Positions 1-7,335 of a DNA stretch of 21,327 bases are shown one piece after another. A program made the translations under genes and the position numbers. Origin of the DNA: Verrucomicrobiota bacterium (GTDB lineage Bacteria > Verrucomicrobiota > Verrucomicrobiia > Opitutales > Opitutaceae); NCBI GenBank assembly GCA_023391285.1, contig JAEWBF010000023.1:1-21327 (forward strand). The letters run 5' to 3'. Position 1 is the stretch's first letter, and each line of letters begins with the position of its first letter. Below the pieces are notes generated by a model that worked only from the letters and a program-made list of their open reading frames with translations, had not been told where the DNA came from and did not search any database.

Positions 1-2
1 TG

Positions 3-68
3 CACACCCGCAATCAGGTCAAACACGGCTCCTGGCTCATCGCCCTCCAGCCGAACCAACCCGCCTGA
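3..68 (+). CDS. C-terminal fragment of an unidentified protein
   Basis: The frame starting at base 3 is open from the window edge and gives 21 residues ending WLIALQPNQPA before TGA at 66-68. The other two forward frames give less protein-like translations. The fragment is too short to name a family. It runs towards the TonB-receptor gene, so the two genes are convergent. It could also be a chance open frame, because only 66 nt are visible. Confidence 0.35.
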   Translation, partial: HTRNQVKHGSWLIALQPNQPA

Positions 69-168
69 ACCATGGCGCGTCACCACACCAAATCTCGCTT
101 GAAAATCGAGAGCACCTCTACGCTCAGAATGACAAAGAAGGTGTTTAGCGTGGCCTGATGATACGTTC
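69..168. other. Convergent intergenic spacer
   Basis: This 100-nt spacer lies between the + strand fragment and the end of the receptor gene. It is AT-richer than its surroundings and holds a low-GC stretch (about 117-141, CGCTCAGAATGACAAAGAAG) that reads like a dispersed intergenic repeat; no second copy is present in this window. A 6-bp palindrome, ACGTTC/GAACGT at 163-177, has the receptor stop codon in its loop. No T-tract follows on either strand, so I see no clear intrinsic terminator. Confidence 0.3.
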
Positions 169-3100
169 CTAGAACGTGGCTTGGAGGGTGAAGGCGTAGG
201 TCTGGCGGCGCCAGTCGGTGTAGGGTTGCACGCCGGCGCGGATGGAATCGGCGGCGTAGTGGGGCGGGGCGGCGTCGAAGAGATTGTTGATGCGGAGCTG
301 GCCGCGGAGGCCGAAGCGCGGGTTTGGCCACGGTATCCATTTTGTGAGGTCGGCCTGCACGTAGGCGTCGAATTGAAGATAGGGATCGATGGTGCGGCGG
401 TGTTGAGCGGACCACAGGCGCGGCTCGAGGCGGCGGGAATGGTAGTAGTGGCCGTCGACTCCGAACCCGATGCCGTGGCGGGACCAGCTGCCGCCGAAGT
501 TCACGCGGTGTTCGAGGAGGGAGACGTTGGTGCCATCGGGATGACGGATTTGGTCGACGGTGGGACTATCGGGGAAGGTTTTCGTGTCGTAGCGCGGGAA
601 GTAACTCCAGCGCGTGTAGAGATCGAGGCGGCCGCCGAAGCTTTCGGTCCACGCGTAGTCGACGGCGGTGCTCCAGCTTTGGGAGTGGCGTTCGGCGAGA
701 TTGATCGGGCCGGTGAGGACGTGGTCGATGCGGCCGGTGACGGGCGAGCGGCGAACGCGATCGGGGAAGTCGGCTTCGAGATTGACGGCGGCTTGGGCGT
801 CGAGGGTGAAGAGCTCGTCGGCTTTGCGCGTATCGGAAAAGTCGGCGGAGAAACGGAAGCGGTGGACCTCGCCGCGCTGAAAGAGGAAGCCGATGGTGCG
901 GGTGATGTTCGCTTCGGAGCGGAGATTGGGGTTTTGGGCGACGCTGGAGTTGACGCCGTATTCCTCCCCGCCGAACTGCGGATCGCGGATGTTGGCGAGT
1001 TCGACCTCGCCGCCGCCCGGACCGGCGCCGGTGGAGACGCGGCGGCTCATGAACGGGGTCGGAAAGCGGTTGGAAGTGCTGACGGAACCGCGGAGAGAGA
1101 AGCCGCCGGCGAAATCGATTTTGAGGCCGGCGGTGGGGGCGAGGTTGGATTCCTGGGCGGAGTCGGAGACGACGTAGCGCGCGGCGAGATCGCTTTGGAT
1201 TTCACGTATCCAAGAAGGTAACACATGGGGGGCGACGACGGGGGCGAGGAGTTCGCCGAAAACGCTGACGCGCTCGACGGTGCGGCCGGTGAAGCGGGTG
1301 GGAGGCTCGACGAGTTCGCCGCGCCCGTTGCGGAGTTCGGAGGTGTGGCTGGCGAGTTGGTTGATGCGATAGTCGGCGCCGAAGTTCACGGCGCCGCTGC
1401 CAGTGGGGAGCGGGATCGATTGGTTGGTGACGCGGACGGCGGTATCGAACGTTTGGTAATCGCCGAGAGTGACGAAGCGATCTTTTGCGCCGTAGAAGAC
1501 GATGACGTCGTCGTAAAACGCGTCGGGCGGGGCGTGGAGTTGAGTGTCGCGAAGAGGATTGTAGCGGCCGGTGTCGACGAGCCGTTGCCAGGCGTCGGCG
1601 GCGGTGCCCTGCACGCCGCGGTAACGCGTGAGGCTATGGCCGTATTGGGCATCCAAGGACACGCGCCAGTCGTGGGGGAATTTGGCGAGGACTCCGGCGA
1701 CGAGGGAGTAGAAGTCGACGCGTGCTTCGCCGTAACGCTGGCCGAGCGCGGGAGCGGTTTCGTTGAGCGTGACGAGGACGTCCTGGGCGAAGGGGTTGAG
1801 GGGCGAGTCGGCGGAAAGGGTGAGTGTGCCGCGGAAAACGTCGGCGCCGCGGTTGACGACGGAACGGCTGTAGATGGCATCGAGGCCGAATTGCAGCCAT
1901 TCGGTGGCGTCGTAGATGGCGGACGCGAAGTAGCTCCGGCCGCGCTGGCGGCGGCCGTAGACGAAGTCGGAACTTTCGAAGGAGTTCGCGACGCCGTGCG
2001 GGAGATCGAAGAGGTTGGTGTTGCGAACGCCCTCGCGGCCGGCGAAGGCGGCGAGCTGGTTGGCGGCTTCGGAGCCGGGTGCGACGGAAGTGAAGGAAGG
2101 CGTGCCGGGGCCGAAGAGAGCGGAGCCGTCGGCGCTGACGATGTTCGGCGTTGCGCGGTGAAGGATCTCGGTGGAGGAGGTGCGGGCGGCGGAGTGGCGA
2201 CGGATGTAGCCGAGCTCGGATTCGACGGGCGGAGTGGATTCGGTGATGGTGGCGCTGAAGCGGACGCGGAGTTTGTCTTGGAGGAAGGATTCGCCGTGTT
2301 GGAGCGAGGCGGTGAATTGCGGGGCGTCGTAGTGGGCGAGAGCGTTGGTGTAAGTGGTGGTGACTTCGGTGCGGGTGACGGTGGGGCGGAGGACGATGTT
2401 GATGACGCCGCCGACGGGATTGCCGCTGTAGAGGGCGGAGGCGGACACGGGGAGAACCTCGACGCGGTCGACGAGGGAAACGGGGATGAAATTGACGTCG
2501 GGCGGCGGGGTGCGCTCGTCGACGACGAGGATCTCGGGCATGCGGCGGCCGTTGACGAGGATGATGGTTTCGTCGCTGGCGAAGCCGCGGAGCGGGAGGT
2601 TGGAGCTGCCGCTGCGGAACAGATCGTGATGGCTTTGTTCGAGCGGCGGTTCGGTGGCGTTGCTGTCGAGGACGTAGCGTTGGAGGAAGCCGTTGAGGTT
2701 TACGGCGCCGCTGCGGGCGATCTGCTGGCGATCGTAGATGGTGTAGGGCAGGGCGTCGTCGGCGGAGCGGGGGAGATCGAGGTTGCCGGCGGCGCGTTGC
2801 GGTTGGAAATCTTCCTCGGACCGGTCGCGCCAGCGGCGGTAGAACTTTCCTTCGACGACGCGCGGCGCGAGTTGGACGATGCCGTCGGCGGACGAAAGCG
2901 TGTGTGTTTCGATATTGGATACGCGGCGGGGCTCGACGACGATATTGGCGACTTCGAGTGGACGATGGTTATCCGAGCGGATGAGGAGGCGGTAGGTGCC
3001 GGGAGGCAGGTTGGAGAGGTCGAACTCGCCAGCGCGGTTCGAAAGCGTGGTGGCCCCGAGTTCGGGGATGGAGACTTCGACCTCGGCGGCGGGGGTGGAC

Positions 3101-3486
3101 TCGGGTGTGAGCAGGCGGCCCTTGATCGAGCCGGTGGGGGCGGCGGAGCGGGCGACGATGAACGTATCCGGCGACGTGCGACGGGCGTGGAAGCCGGTGT
3201 GTTGGAGGAGCCGCGTGAGAGCGGCGTCGGGTTCGAGTTGGCCGTAGAGGGCGGTGGACTGGACCTGGCGGAGATCGTCGGACGGAAAGAGGACGTCGAC
3301 GCGGGCTTGTTGTGAAAACGCGAGGAGGGCGTCGGTGGCGGGTTGGGCGGGGATGTCGAACGCGATTGGGGCGGCGAGCGAGAGGAGAGGAAGGAGGAAG
3401 AGGGCGGTGAGGAGGCGGGCGCCGGCGCGGGTGAGTGAAGATGGAGAGATCAAGAGAAGGGTGACCGAAGTGCGCGGTGGGGGCAC
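169..3486 (-). CDS. TonB-dependent outer-membrane receptor with STN signalling domain
   Basis: This is a predicted outer-membrane beta-barrel that imports a ligand using TonB energy and can signal to an anti-sigma factor. From the GTG at 3486 it has 1105 residues. Domains in order: signal peptide (hydrophobic core about 24-39), STN/secretin short domain (about 41-112, starting IAFDIPAQPATDAL), a carboxypeptidase-regulatory-like beta-sandwich (about 118-195, with GEFDLSNLPPGTYRL), plug (about 240-368, with ILVNGRRMPE and GGVINIVLRP), then a long barrel ending in the aromatic residue F typical of outer-membrane proteins. It follows fecR by 23 nt, in the usual sigma/FecR/receptor order. The STN domain makes it a transducing receptor. 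The substrate (siderophore, vitamin B12, glycan or other) cannot be read from the sequence. The GTG start lies inside a hairpin repeat; a TTG at 3453 would also leave an intact signal peptide. Confidence 0.93.
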   Translation of the reverse strand: MPPPRTSVTLLLISPSSLTRAGARLLTALFLLPLLSLAAPIAFDIPAQPATDALLAFSQQARVDVLFPSDDLRQVQSTALYGQLEPDAALTRLLQHTGFHARRTSPDTFIVARSAAPTGSIKGRLLTPESTPAAEVEVSIPELGATTLSNRAGEFDLSNLPPGTYRLLIRSDNHRPLEVANIVVEPRRVSNIETHTLSSADGIVQLAPRVVEGKFYRRWRDRSEEDFQPQRAAGNLDLPRSADDALPYTIYDRQQIARSGAVNLNGFLQRYVLDSNATEPPLEQSHHDLFRSGSSNLPLRGFASDETIILVNGRRMPEILVVDERTPPPDVNFIPVSLVDRVEVLPVSASALYSGNPVGGVINIVLRPTVTRTEVTTTYTNALAHYDAPQFTASLQHGESFLQDKLRVRFSATITESTPPVESELGYIRRHSAARTSSTEILHRATPNIVSADGSALFGPGTPSFTSVAPGSEAANQLAAFAGREGVRNTNLFDLPHGVANSFESSDFVYGRRQRGRSYFASAIYDATEWLQFGLDAIYSRSVVNRGADVFRGTLTLSADSPLNPFAQDVLVTLNETAPALGQRYGEARVDFYSLVAGVLAKFPHDWRVSLDAQYGHSLTRYRGVQGTAADAWQRLVDTGRYNPLRDTQLHAPPDAFYDDVIVFYGAKDRFVTLGDYQTFDTAVRVTNQSIPLPTGSGAVNFGADYRINQLASHTSELRNGRGELVEPPTRFTGRTVERVSVFGELLAPVVAPHVLPSWIREIQSDLAARYVVSDSAQESNLAPTAGLKIDFAGGFSLRGSVSTSNRFPTPFMSRRVSTGAGPGGGEVELANIRDPQFGGEEYGVNSSVAQNPNLRSEANITRTIGFLFQRGEVHRFRFSADFSDTRKADELFTLDAQAAVNLEADFPDRVRRSPVTGRIDHVLTGPINLAERHSQSWSTAVDYAWTESFGGRLDLYTRWSYFPRYDTKTFPDSPTVDQIRHPDGTNVSLLEHRVNFGGSWSRHGIGFGVDGHYYHSRRLEPRLWSAQHRRTIDPYLQFDAYVQADLTKWIPWPNPRFGLRGQLRINNLFDAAPPHYAADSIRAGVQPYTDWRRQTYAFTLQATF

Positions 3487-3497
3487 CGCGCCTCCAT
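3471..3497 (-). repeat. GC-rich palindromic repeat, copy 1
   Basis: Perfect 8-bp stem GCGCGGTG (3472-3479) / CACCGCGC (3484-3491) with a GGGG loop. The 27-nt block matches 5226-5252 at 25 of 27 positions, including the flank outside the stem. It begins 18 nt after the fecR stop and covers the assigned GTG start of the receptor. No U-tract follows on the minus strand, so it looks like a REP-like dispersed palindrome or an mRNA processing/attenuation hairpin rather than an intrinsic terminator. Confidence 0.75.
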
Positions 3498-3509
3498 GGG
3501 GAACGCGAT

Positions 3510-4499
3510 TCAGGGGCGGGCGGTGACTTGGATGGAGCCGTCGCGGTCGCGAAGGATTTGGACGGGGTGAATCGATTCGAGGGCGGTGAAGAAACCTTCG
3601 AGGTCGTCGAGGTTGAAGCGACCGCCGATGCGGAGATCGGCGATGGCGGGCGTGGCGGTGATCTTGCGTCCGTGATGGCGCGCGAAATGAGCGAGCGCGT
3701 CGCGCAGCGGAGTGTCGGCGAAGACGACGCGGCCATCGCGCCAGGCGAGGCGGTCGGCGAGTGCGGCGGGAGAGAGCGAGGTGACGGAGACCTGTTCGCC
3801 GGTGGCGGAGAGATGATCGTAGGCGGTGAGGGTGACGGGGGCGTTGGCGGCGCCGGCGCGAACCTGGACGGAGCCGTCGAGGACTGTGACCTCGAAAGCC
3901 GACGCGGGGCTGGTTTGGACATCGAAGCGGGTGCCGGTGACGCGAACGGAACCGGCGGGGGTTTCGACGAGGAAGGGGCGGGCGGCGTCCTTCGCGACGG
4001 TGAAGAAGGCCTGGCCTTGGGCGAGGCGGACGCGGCGTTCCTCGCGGTCGAAATCGACGCGCAAGGTGGTGTGGGCGTTGAGTTCGACGTGGGAGCCGTC
4101 GGAGAGAGTGAGCGCGTGACGCTGAGCGACGGCGGTGGCGAGGTTGTGCGACTCGATGCCGGAGGTGACGCGCAGGGAGAGAACGACGATCGCGGCGGTG
4201 GCGGTGAGGAAACCGCCGATCCAGAGCGCGCGCCAGCGCGACGACTGCGGACGGGTGGGCGATGCGATCGCGGGCATCGACACGGCGCCGGATTGGACGA
4301 GGGCGGGCAGTTGTTGTTCGAGGTCGGCGGAGAACTGGCAGTATTGAGAAAGGAGGGCGCGGTGCGCGGGATTTTCAGCGAGCCAGGCGTCGAGCTCGTT
4401 GCGGTCTGCGGCGGAAAGGGAAGAGCCGTCGAGACGGGCGGCCCAGAGTGCGGCGCGTTCTTCGGCGGAAGGATCGAAGGATGCAGAAGAGGGATTCAT
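3510..4499 (-). CDS. FecR-like anti-sigma factor (inner membrane)
   Basis: Predicted single-pass regulator that holds or licenses the ECF sigma factor encoded just upstream. The ATG at 4499 gives 329 residues. The N-terminal DUF4880/FecR_N region (about 14-55) has the W..L.G..S..D..EL..WL..NP.HR pattern. One membrane segment lies at about 92-110 and the FecR domain at about 122-215 (ALTLSDGSHVELNAHTTL, VTGTRFDV). The C-terminal part (about 250-329) resembles the STN-like DUF4974 fold and should face the receptor's STN domain in the periplasm. Start choice: the frame is open further upstream, but this ATG overlaps the sigma-factor stop as ATGA (4499-4496), typical of translational coupling, and it gives the standard family length and N-terminus. 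Confidence 0.93.
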   Translation of the reverse strand: MNPSSASFDPSAEERAALWAARLDGSSLSAADRNELDAWLAENPAHRALLSQYCQFSADLEQQLPALVQSGAVSMPAIASPTRPQSSRWRALWIGGFLTATAAIVVLSLRVTSGIESHNLATAVAQRHALTLSDGSHVELNAHTTLRVDFDREERRVRLAQGQAFFTVAKDAARPFLVETPAGSVRVTGTRFDVQTSPASAFEVTVLDGSVQVRAGAANAPVTLTAYDHLSATGEQVSVTSLSPAALADRLAWRDGRVVFADTPLRDALAHFARHHGRKITATPAIADLRIGGRFNLDDLEGFFTALESIHPVQILRDRDGSIQVTARP

Positions 4500-5068
4500 G
4501 TGCGGGCCTCCGGGTTGTGGCGATTGGAGGGGGCGCGGGACGACTTTGGCTCGGTGGAGTTTGCGGCCAGGGCGGTTTTGAGGAGGCGGAGGGCGCGGGC
4601 GTGTTGTTTTTCGACGGTGCTGATGGCGATGCCGAGACGGTTGGCGATTTCCTGGTGCGAGAGCATCTCGACTTTGCGGAGGAGGAGGACGGCGCGGCAG
4701 CCGGGCGGGAGTTCGGCGATGGCTTGCTCGAGGGCTTGGAGTTCCTGGCGGGCGATGACCTGGTGGACGACGCCGGGGGCTTGGGAGGCGGCGAGTTCGG
4801 ATGGAGCGGAGTCGAGGGTGACGGGGGAGCGGTTGCGGCGGTGGAGGCGGTTGATGGCGAGATTGCGCGCGGTGGTGAAGAGAAGGGCCTGGGGTTTCTC
4901 GATGGGTTGACGGGATTCGGCGTGGTAGACGCGGAGGTAGGCGTCGTGCGCAATGTCCTGAGCTTCGTCGGGATCGCCGAGAAAGCGCGTCAGGTAGCGA
5001 CGCAGCGGAGCGAGCGTGGCGCGGTAGAGGCGGGCGAACTCCGACTGGCGTGGCTCGTGGTCTGCCAT
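4496..5068 (-). CDS. ECF-family RNA polymerase sigma factor (FecI-like)
   Basis: Sigma-70 family extracytoplasmic-function factor that should direct transcription of its own cassette and the receptor gene. From the ATG at 5068 the protein has 190 residues. Region 2 lies at about 10-80 (FARLYRATLAPLRRYL, DEAQDIAHDAYLRVY, ARNLAINRLHRR) and region 4 at about 110-165 (LPPGCRAVLLLRKVEMLSHQ, then EIANRLGIAISTVEKQHARA, a helix-turn-helix). Start choice: in-frame starts at 5086 and 5161 would add 6 or 31 residues of proline-rich sequence with no family match; 5068 starts just before region 2. No strong Shine-Dalgarno is visible at any candidate. It overlaps fecR by the ATGA junction. The ~180-nt spacer before it (5069-5251) is where its promoter should lie, but I cannot point to a definite -35/-10. 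Confidence 0.93.
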   Translation of the reverse strand: MADHEPRQSEFARLYRATLAPLRRYLTRFLGDPDEAQDIAHDAYLRVYHAESRQPIEKPQALLFTTARNLAINRLHRRNRSPVTLDSAPSELAASQAPGVVHQVIARQELQALEQAIAELPPGCRAVLLLRKVEMLSHQEIANRLGIAISTVEKQHARALRLLKTALAANSTEPKSSRAPSNRHNPEART

Positions 5069-5225
5069 GATGACAGTCGATGGCATAGCGGGAGGAGGGG
5101 TGGCGTGCAAAGGCGGTTCTGCACGCGGGAAGGAAAGAAGGGCTGGAGCCGGTGAGGGCATTTCGAGATGAATGACAGGTGAGGGAGCGGGAGCCGCTAG
5201 TGGGGAGGGATTTTTTCGCGTGATA

Positions 5226-5252
5226 TGCGCGGTGAGGGCACCGCGCGTCCAT
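5226..5252 (-). repeat. GC-rich palindromic repeat, copy 2
   Basis: Perfect 8-bp stem GCGCGGTG (5227-5234) / CACCGCGC (5239-5246) with an AGGG loop. The block is 25/27 identical to the copy at 3471-3497. On the minus strand it starts within the stop codon of the oxoamine-synthase-like gene, and the stem begins 6 nt later. An A-tract rather than a U-tract follows, so it is not a canonical terminator for that gene. Confidence 0.75.
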
Positions 5253-6562
5253 CAGCGTTGGGTCGAGCGGGCGGAGGCGATCGCGTGGGCGATGTGGTGG
5301 GCGGCGGTGGTGCAGGCAACGCGAGTGTGGTCGCTCATGACTTGGAGGCGGAAGCGCGCGGTGGCGCGGGAGACGGCGGGGTATTCGATGAGATTGGCGA
5401 GGATGCCGGCGGAGGAGAGTGTGCGAGCGGCGAGGCGGGCAACGTCGTCGCGACCGACGAGAACGGGCACGATGGGTGAGGCTTGGCCGAGGAGAGGGAG
5501 GCCGTGAGCGGTGAGGGAAGAGCGCAGCGTGTGGGCGGCACAGAGGAGGGCGGAGCGGCGGCGTTCGCCTTCGTTGGAGCGGACGAGGCGGAGGGCGGAG
5601 AGAGCGGTGGCGACTTGGGGTGAAGTGAGGGCGCTGCTGAACGTGGTGGTGGGCGCGAGGTAGCGCAGGAAATCGGCGAGAGCGGGATCGCGGGTGGCGA
5701 TGAAGCCGCCGTTGGTAGCGAACGTTTTCGAGAAACTGCCGACGACCAGGTCGACTTGGCCGAGGAGGTTTTGGGCACCGATGCTGCCGGTGCCGTTGGG
5801 ACCGGTGCTGCCGAGGTCGTGCGCGACATCGACGAGGAGGGAGGCGTTGAACTCGCGGCAGAGGGCGATGAAGCCGGCGAGGTTGGGCGTGTCGGCGTCC
5901 ATCGAGAACAGTCCCTCGGTGACGACGAGGATGGCGTTGGCGGGATCGCGCGCGCGAATCGCGGCAAGTTTCAAGCGGGCGTGGTCGAGGTCGAGATGGC
6001 GATGGAGGTGGAGGTTGCGCGTGGCGGCGGCAGCGCCCTCGTGGAGGCAGTTGTGGGCGAGTTGATCGATGACCACGTGGTCGGTGTCGCGGACGAGGGC
6101 GCGGATGGCGCCGTAACCGGCGGCCCAGCCGGTGGGGCAGAGAATGGCGGAGGAGAGGCCGAGGTGTTGCGCGAGGGCGGATTCGAGTTCCGTGGAAAGA
6201 TCGATGGCGCCGGCGAGGACAGGGGCGCCGGCGCTGTGCGGGCCGAAGCGTTGGAGGGCTTCGAGGAGTGCGCGATGGACGTCGGGGTGGGAGGAAAGAT
6301 TGAGGTAATCCTGCGAAGCGAAGTTGAGGCCGGTGGTGATGGAGCCGTCGGCGAGGCGAAGAGACGTGGTCGCCGCGGGCGGACGGAGGAGTTTCTTGGA
6401 AAAAGGGAAACCGCCGAAGGCGATGCGTTCGTGGAGCCAGGCGGAAAACGCGGAGGCGCGGGCGGGGAAGTTGGGGCCGCGGGTGGAGAGGAAGTCGCGG
6501 ATGCTGCCGGTGAGGGCGCGCGAGGTGGCGGCGGGAGGCGGAGGTATTTGGAGGGAGAGCAT
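5252..6562 (-). CDS. PLP-dependent alpha-oxoamine synthase-like enzyme (fold-type I)
   Basis: Member of the family that condenses an amino acid with an acyl-thioester (8-amino-7-oxononanoate synthase, 2-amino-3-ketobutyrate CoA ligase, serine palmitoyltransferase, CqsA). Residue numbers below count from the GTG at 6583; the ATG at 6562 (residue 8, giving 436 aa) is my preferred start. Visible motifs: SQDYLNLSSHPDVHRALLEA (91-110), GAPVLAGAIDLSTELESALA (119-138), DQLAHNCLHEGA (173-184), VVTEGLFSMDAD (220-231), DVAHDLGSTGPNGTG (252-266; D252 and H255 are the expected cofactor-site residues), and GSFSKTFATNGG (282-293) with K286 as the predicted Schiff-base lysine. The usual DEAHS motif reads DVAHD here. 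It is not next to biotin-synthesis genes (birA is 13 kb away), so I do not call it BioF. A lipid-related or signal-molecule role is equally possible. It stands alone between a repeat-filled gap and the sigma-factor cassette. Confidence 0.85.
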   Translation of the reverse strand: MLSLQIPPPPAATSRALTGSIRDFLSTRGPNFPARASAFSAWLHERIAFGGFPFSKKLLRPPAATTSLRLADGSITTGLNFASQDYLNLSSHPDVHRALLEALQRFGPHSAGAPVLAGAIDLSTELESALAQHLGLSSAILCPTGWAAGYGAIRALVRDTDHVVIDQLAHNCLHEGAAAATRNLHLHRHLDLDHARLKLAAIRARDPANAILVVTEGLFSMDADTPNLAGFIALCREFNASLLVDVAHDLGSTGPNGTGSIGAQNLLGQVDLVVGSFSKTFATNGGFIATRDPALADFLRYLAPTTTFSSALTSPQVATALSALRLVRSNEGERRRSALLCAAHTLRSSLTAHGLPLLGQASPIVPVLVGRDDVARLAARTLSSAGILANLIEYPAVSRATARFRLQVMSDHTRVACTTAAHHIAHAIASARSTQR

Positions 6563-6635
6563 CGCGTGCGCGCTCAGGCGCACGGGGAGAAAGACAAAGG
6601 AGCGGGGCGGAACCGCTATTCAGGCGATGAAACGC

Positions 6636-6690
6636 GGGACGACGGACTACGGACTACGGGACTACGGACAACGGACTACGGGAGGACGGA
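6636..6690. repeat. GGACNACG minisatellite tract 1
   Basis: Degenerate tandem tract of an 8-9 nt unit, GGAC(T/A/G)ACG(G), with about six copies (for example GGACTACGGACTACGGGACT). It lies upstream of the oxoamine-synthase-like gene. Three similar tracts follow at 6771-6812, 7017-7059 and 7259-7294. Confidence 0.7.
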
Positions 6691-6701
6691 GCCGCTGCGC
6701 G

Positions 6702-6733
6702 GAGTTGAGGGTTGAGGGATGAGAGTTGAGAGA
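6702..6733. repeat. GAGTTGAG-type tract in the intergenic region
   Basis: Degenerate GAGTTGAG/GGTTGAGG/GATGAGAG units belonging to the same family as the tracts at 15793-15825, 16226-16255, 16286-16315, 17829-17879 and 17917-17946. Here it has no inverted partner. Confidence 0.6.
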
Positions 6734-6770
6734 CGGAGTCGAAAGCGCGGCGGTGGGGGGGCGGGGGCGG

Positions 6771-6812
6771 CGGATAACGGGACAACGGGACCACGGACAA
6801 CGGACAACGGAC
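6771..6812. repeat. GGACNACG minisatellite tract 2
   Basis: Second run of the 8-9 nt unit, mostly the GGACAACG variant, immediately before the first 247-bp unit. Confidence 0.65.
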
Positions 6813-7055
6813 TTTTGGCTTTGGGAGCTTTGTGATCTTTGCGGTTGAATCGTTACGCGTGGCGGAAGCCCCGGACGGGCGATGTGGTGTGGAATTTTGA
6901 ACCACAGAGGCGCGGAGACACGGAGAAGAAGGGGCGGAGGACGGGCTACGGGATGAGGAGATTCGTGGGAGGGGATTCAGGCCCCGGCGGTTTGGAACTA
7001 CGAATGGACACGAATGCCGGACGACGGGACGACGGACCTCGGACCACGGGACTAC
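6809..7055. repeat. 247-bp tandem repeat, unit A
   Basis: First copy of a long direct repeat whose period is 247 bp (start 6809 against 7056; the internal landmarks 6841/7088 and 6901/7148 give the same offset). By eye the copies are about 90% identical, with a 49-nt identical stretch starting at 6842. Unit A carries a 14-nt insertion (about 6930-6950) that itself resembles the GGACNACG minisatellite. Inside are two short elements, ACCACAGAGGCGCGGAGACA (6901-6920) and CGAATGGACACGAATGCCG (7001-7019). These are the kind of phrase found repeated in intergenic DNA of many environmental bacteria. No coding role is evident. Confidence 0.85.
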
Positions 7056-7059
7056 GGAC
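7017..7059. repeat. GGACNACG minisatellite tract 3
   Basis: Run of the 8-9 nt unit with GACGACGG, GGACCTCG, GGACCACG and GGACTACG variants at the junction between the two 247-bp units. Confidence 0.65.
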
Positions 7060-7288
7060 TTTTGGCTTTGGGGGCTTTGCGATTTTTGCGGTTGAATCGT
7101 TACGCGTGGCGGAAGCCCCGGACGGGCGATGTGGTGTGGGTTTTTGAACCACAGAGGCACGGAGACACGGAGAAGAAGGGACGGGATGAGGAAATACGTG
7201 GGAGGGGGTTCAGGCCCCGGCGGTTTGGAACCACGAATGGACACGAATGCCGAGCGATGGGACGACGGGACCACGGGACTACGGACGA
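7056..7288. repeat. 247-bp tandem repeat, unit B
   Basis: Second copy of the long unit, about 14 nt shorter because it lacks the internal insertion of unit A. It holds ACCACAGAGGCACGGAGACA (7148-7167) and ACCACGAATGGACACGAATG (7230-7250 region). It ends in a fourth GGACNACG tract (7259-7294) where a third copy would begin, but no third copy follows. Confidence 0.85.
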
Positions 7289-7335
7289 CGGACTCCGAGA
7301 GTGGAGCGAAGGGGCTTCTCGAGGGTCGAACGGAC

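Noticed and set aside
163..177. ACGTTC/GAACGT palindrome at the receptor stop codon as an operator or terminator
   Set aside because: Only 6 bp, with no T-tract and no second copy. It is likely chance.
1225..3315. Long + strand open frame (696 codons) opposite the TonB receptor
   Set aside because: It is antisense to a clear receptor gene. Its translation is a Gly/Ala/Glu/Asp/Val-rich composition typical of shadow frames in GC-rich DNA and has no domain.
3472..3491. Intrinsic terminator after fecR
   Set aside because: The stem is strong, but no U-tract follows on the minus strand and the receptor gene begins within it. The same applies to 5227-5246 and 7336-7357.
4500..5252. N-terminal extension of FecR in the same frame (251 more residues)
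   Set aside because: The extension is a Pro/Arg/Ser-rich shadow of the sigma-factor gene. The family start is at 4499, coupled to the sigma-factor stop.
5252..6562. Naming the oxoamine-synthase-like gene bioF because birA is in the window
   Set aside because: The two genes are 13 kb apart with unrelated genes between. The DVAHD motif and lack of other bio genes do not support a specific BioF call.
6654..7274. Minus-strand open frame of 206 codons through the repeat array
   Set aside because: It reads only through the 247-bp units and minisatellites, repeating phrases such as LLRVSVPLWF. This is translated repeat DNA, a common source of false gene calls.
6636..7294. Possible CRISPR array
   Set aside because: The repeats are either 8-9 nt words or one 247-bp duplication. 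There is no regular 23-37 nt repeat with unique spacers and no cas gene.
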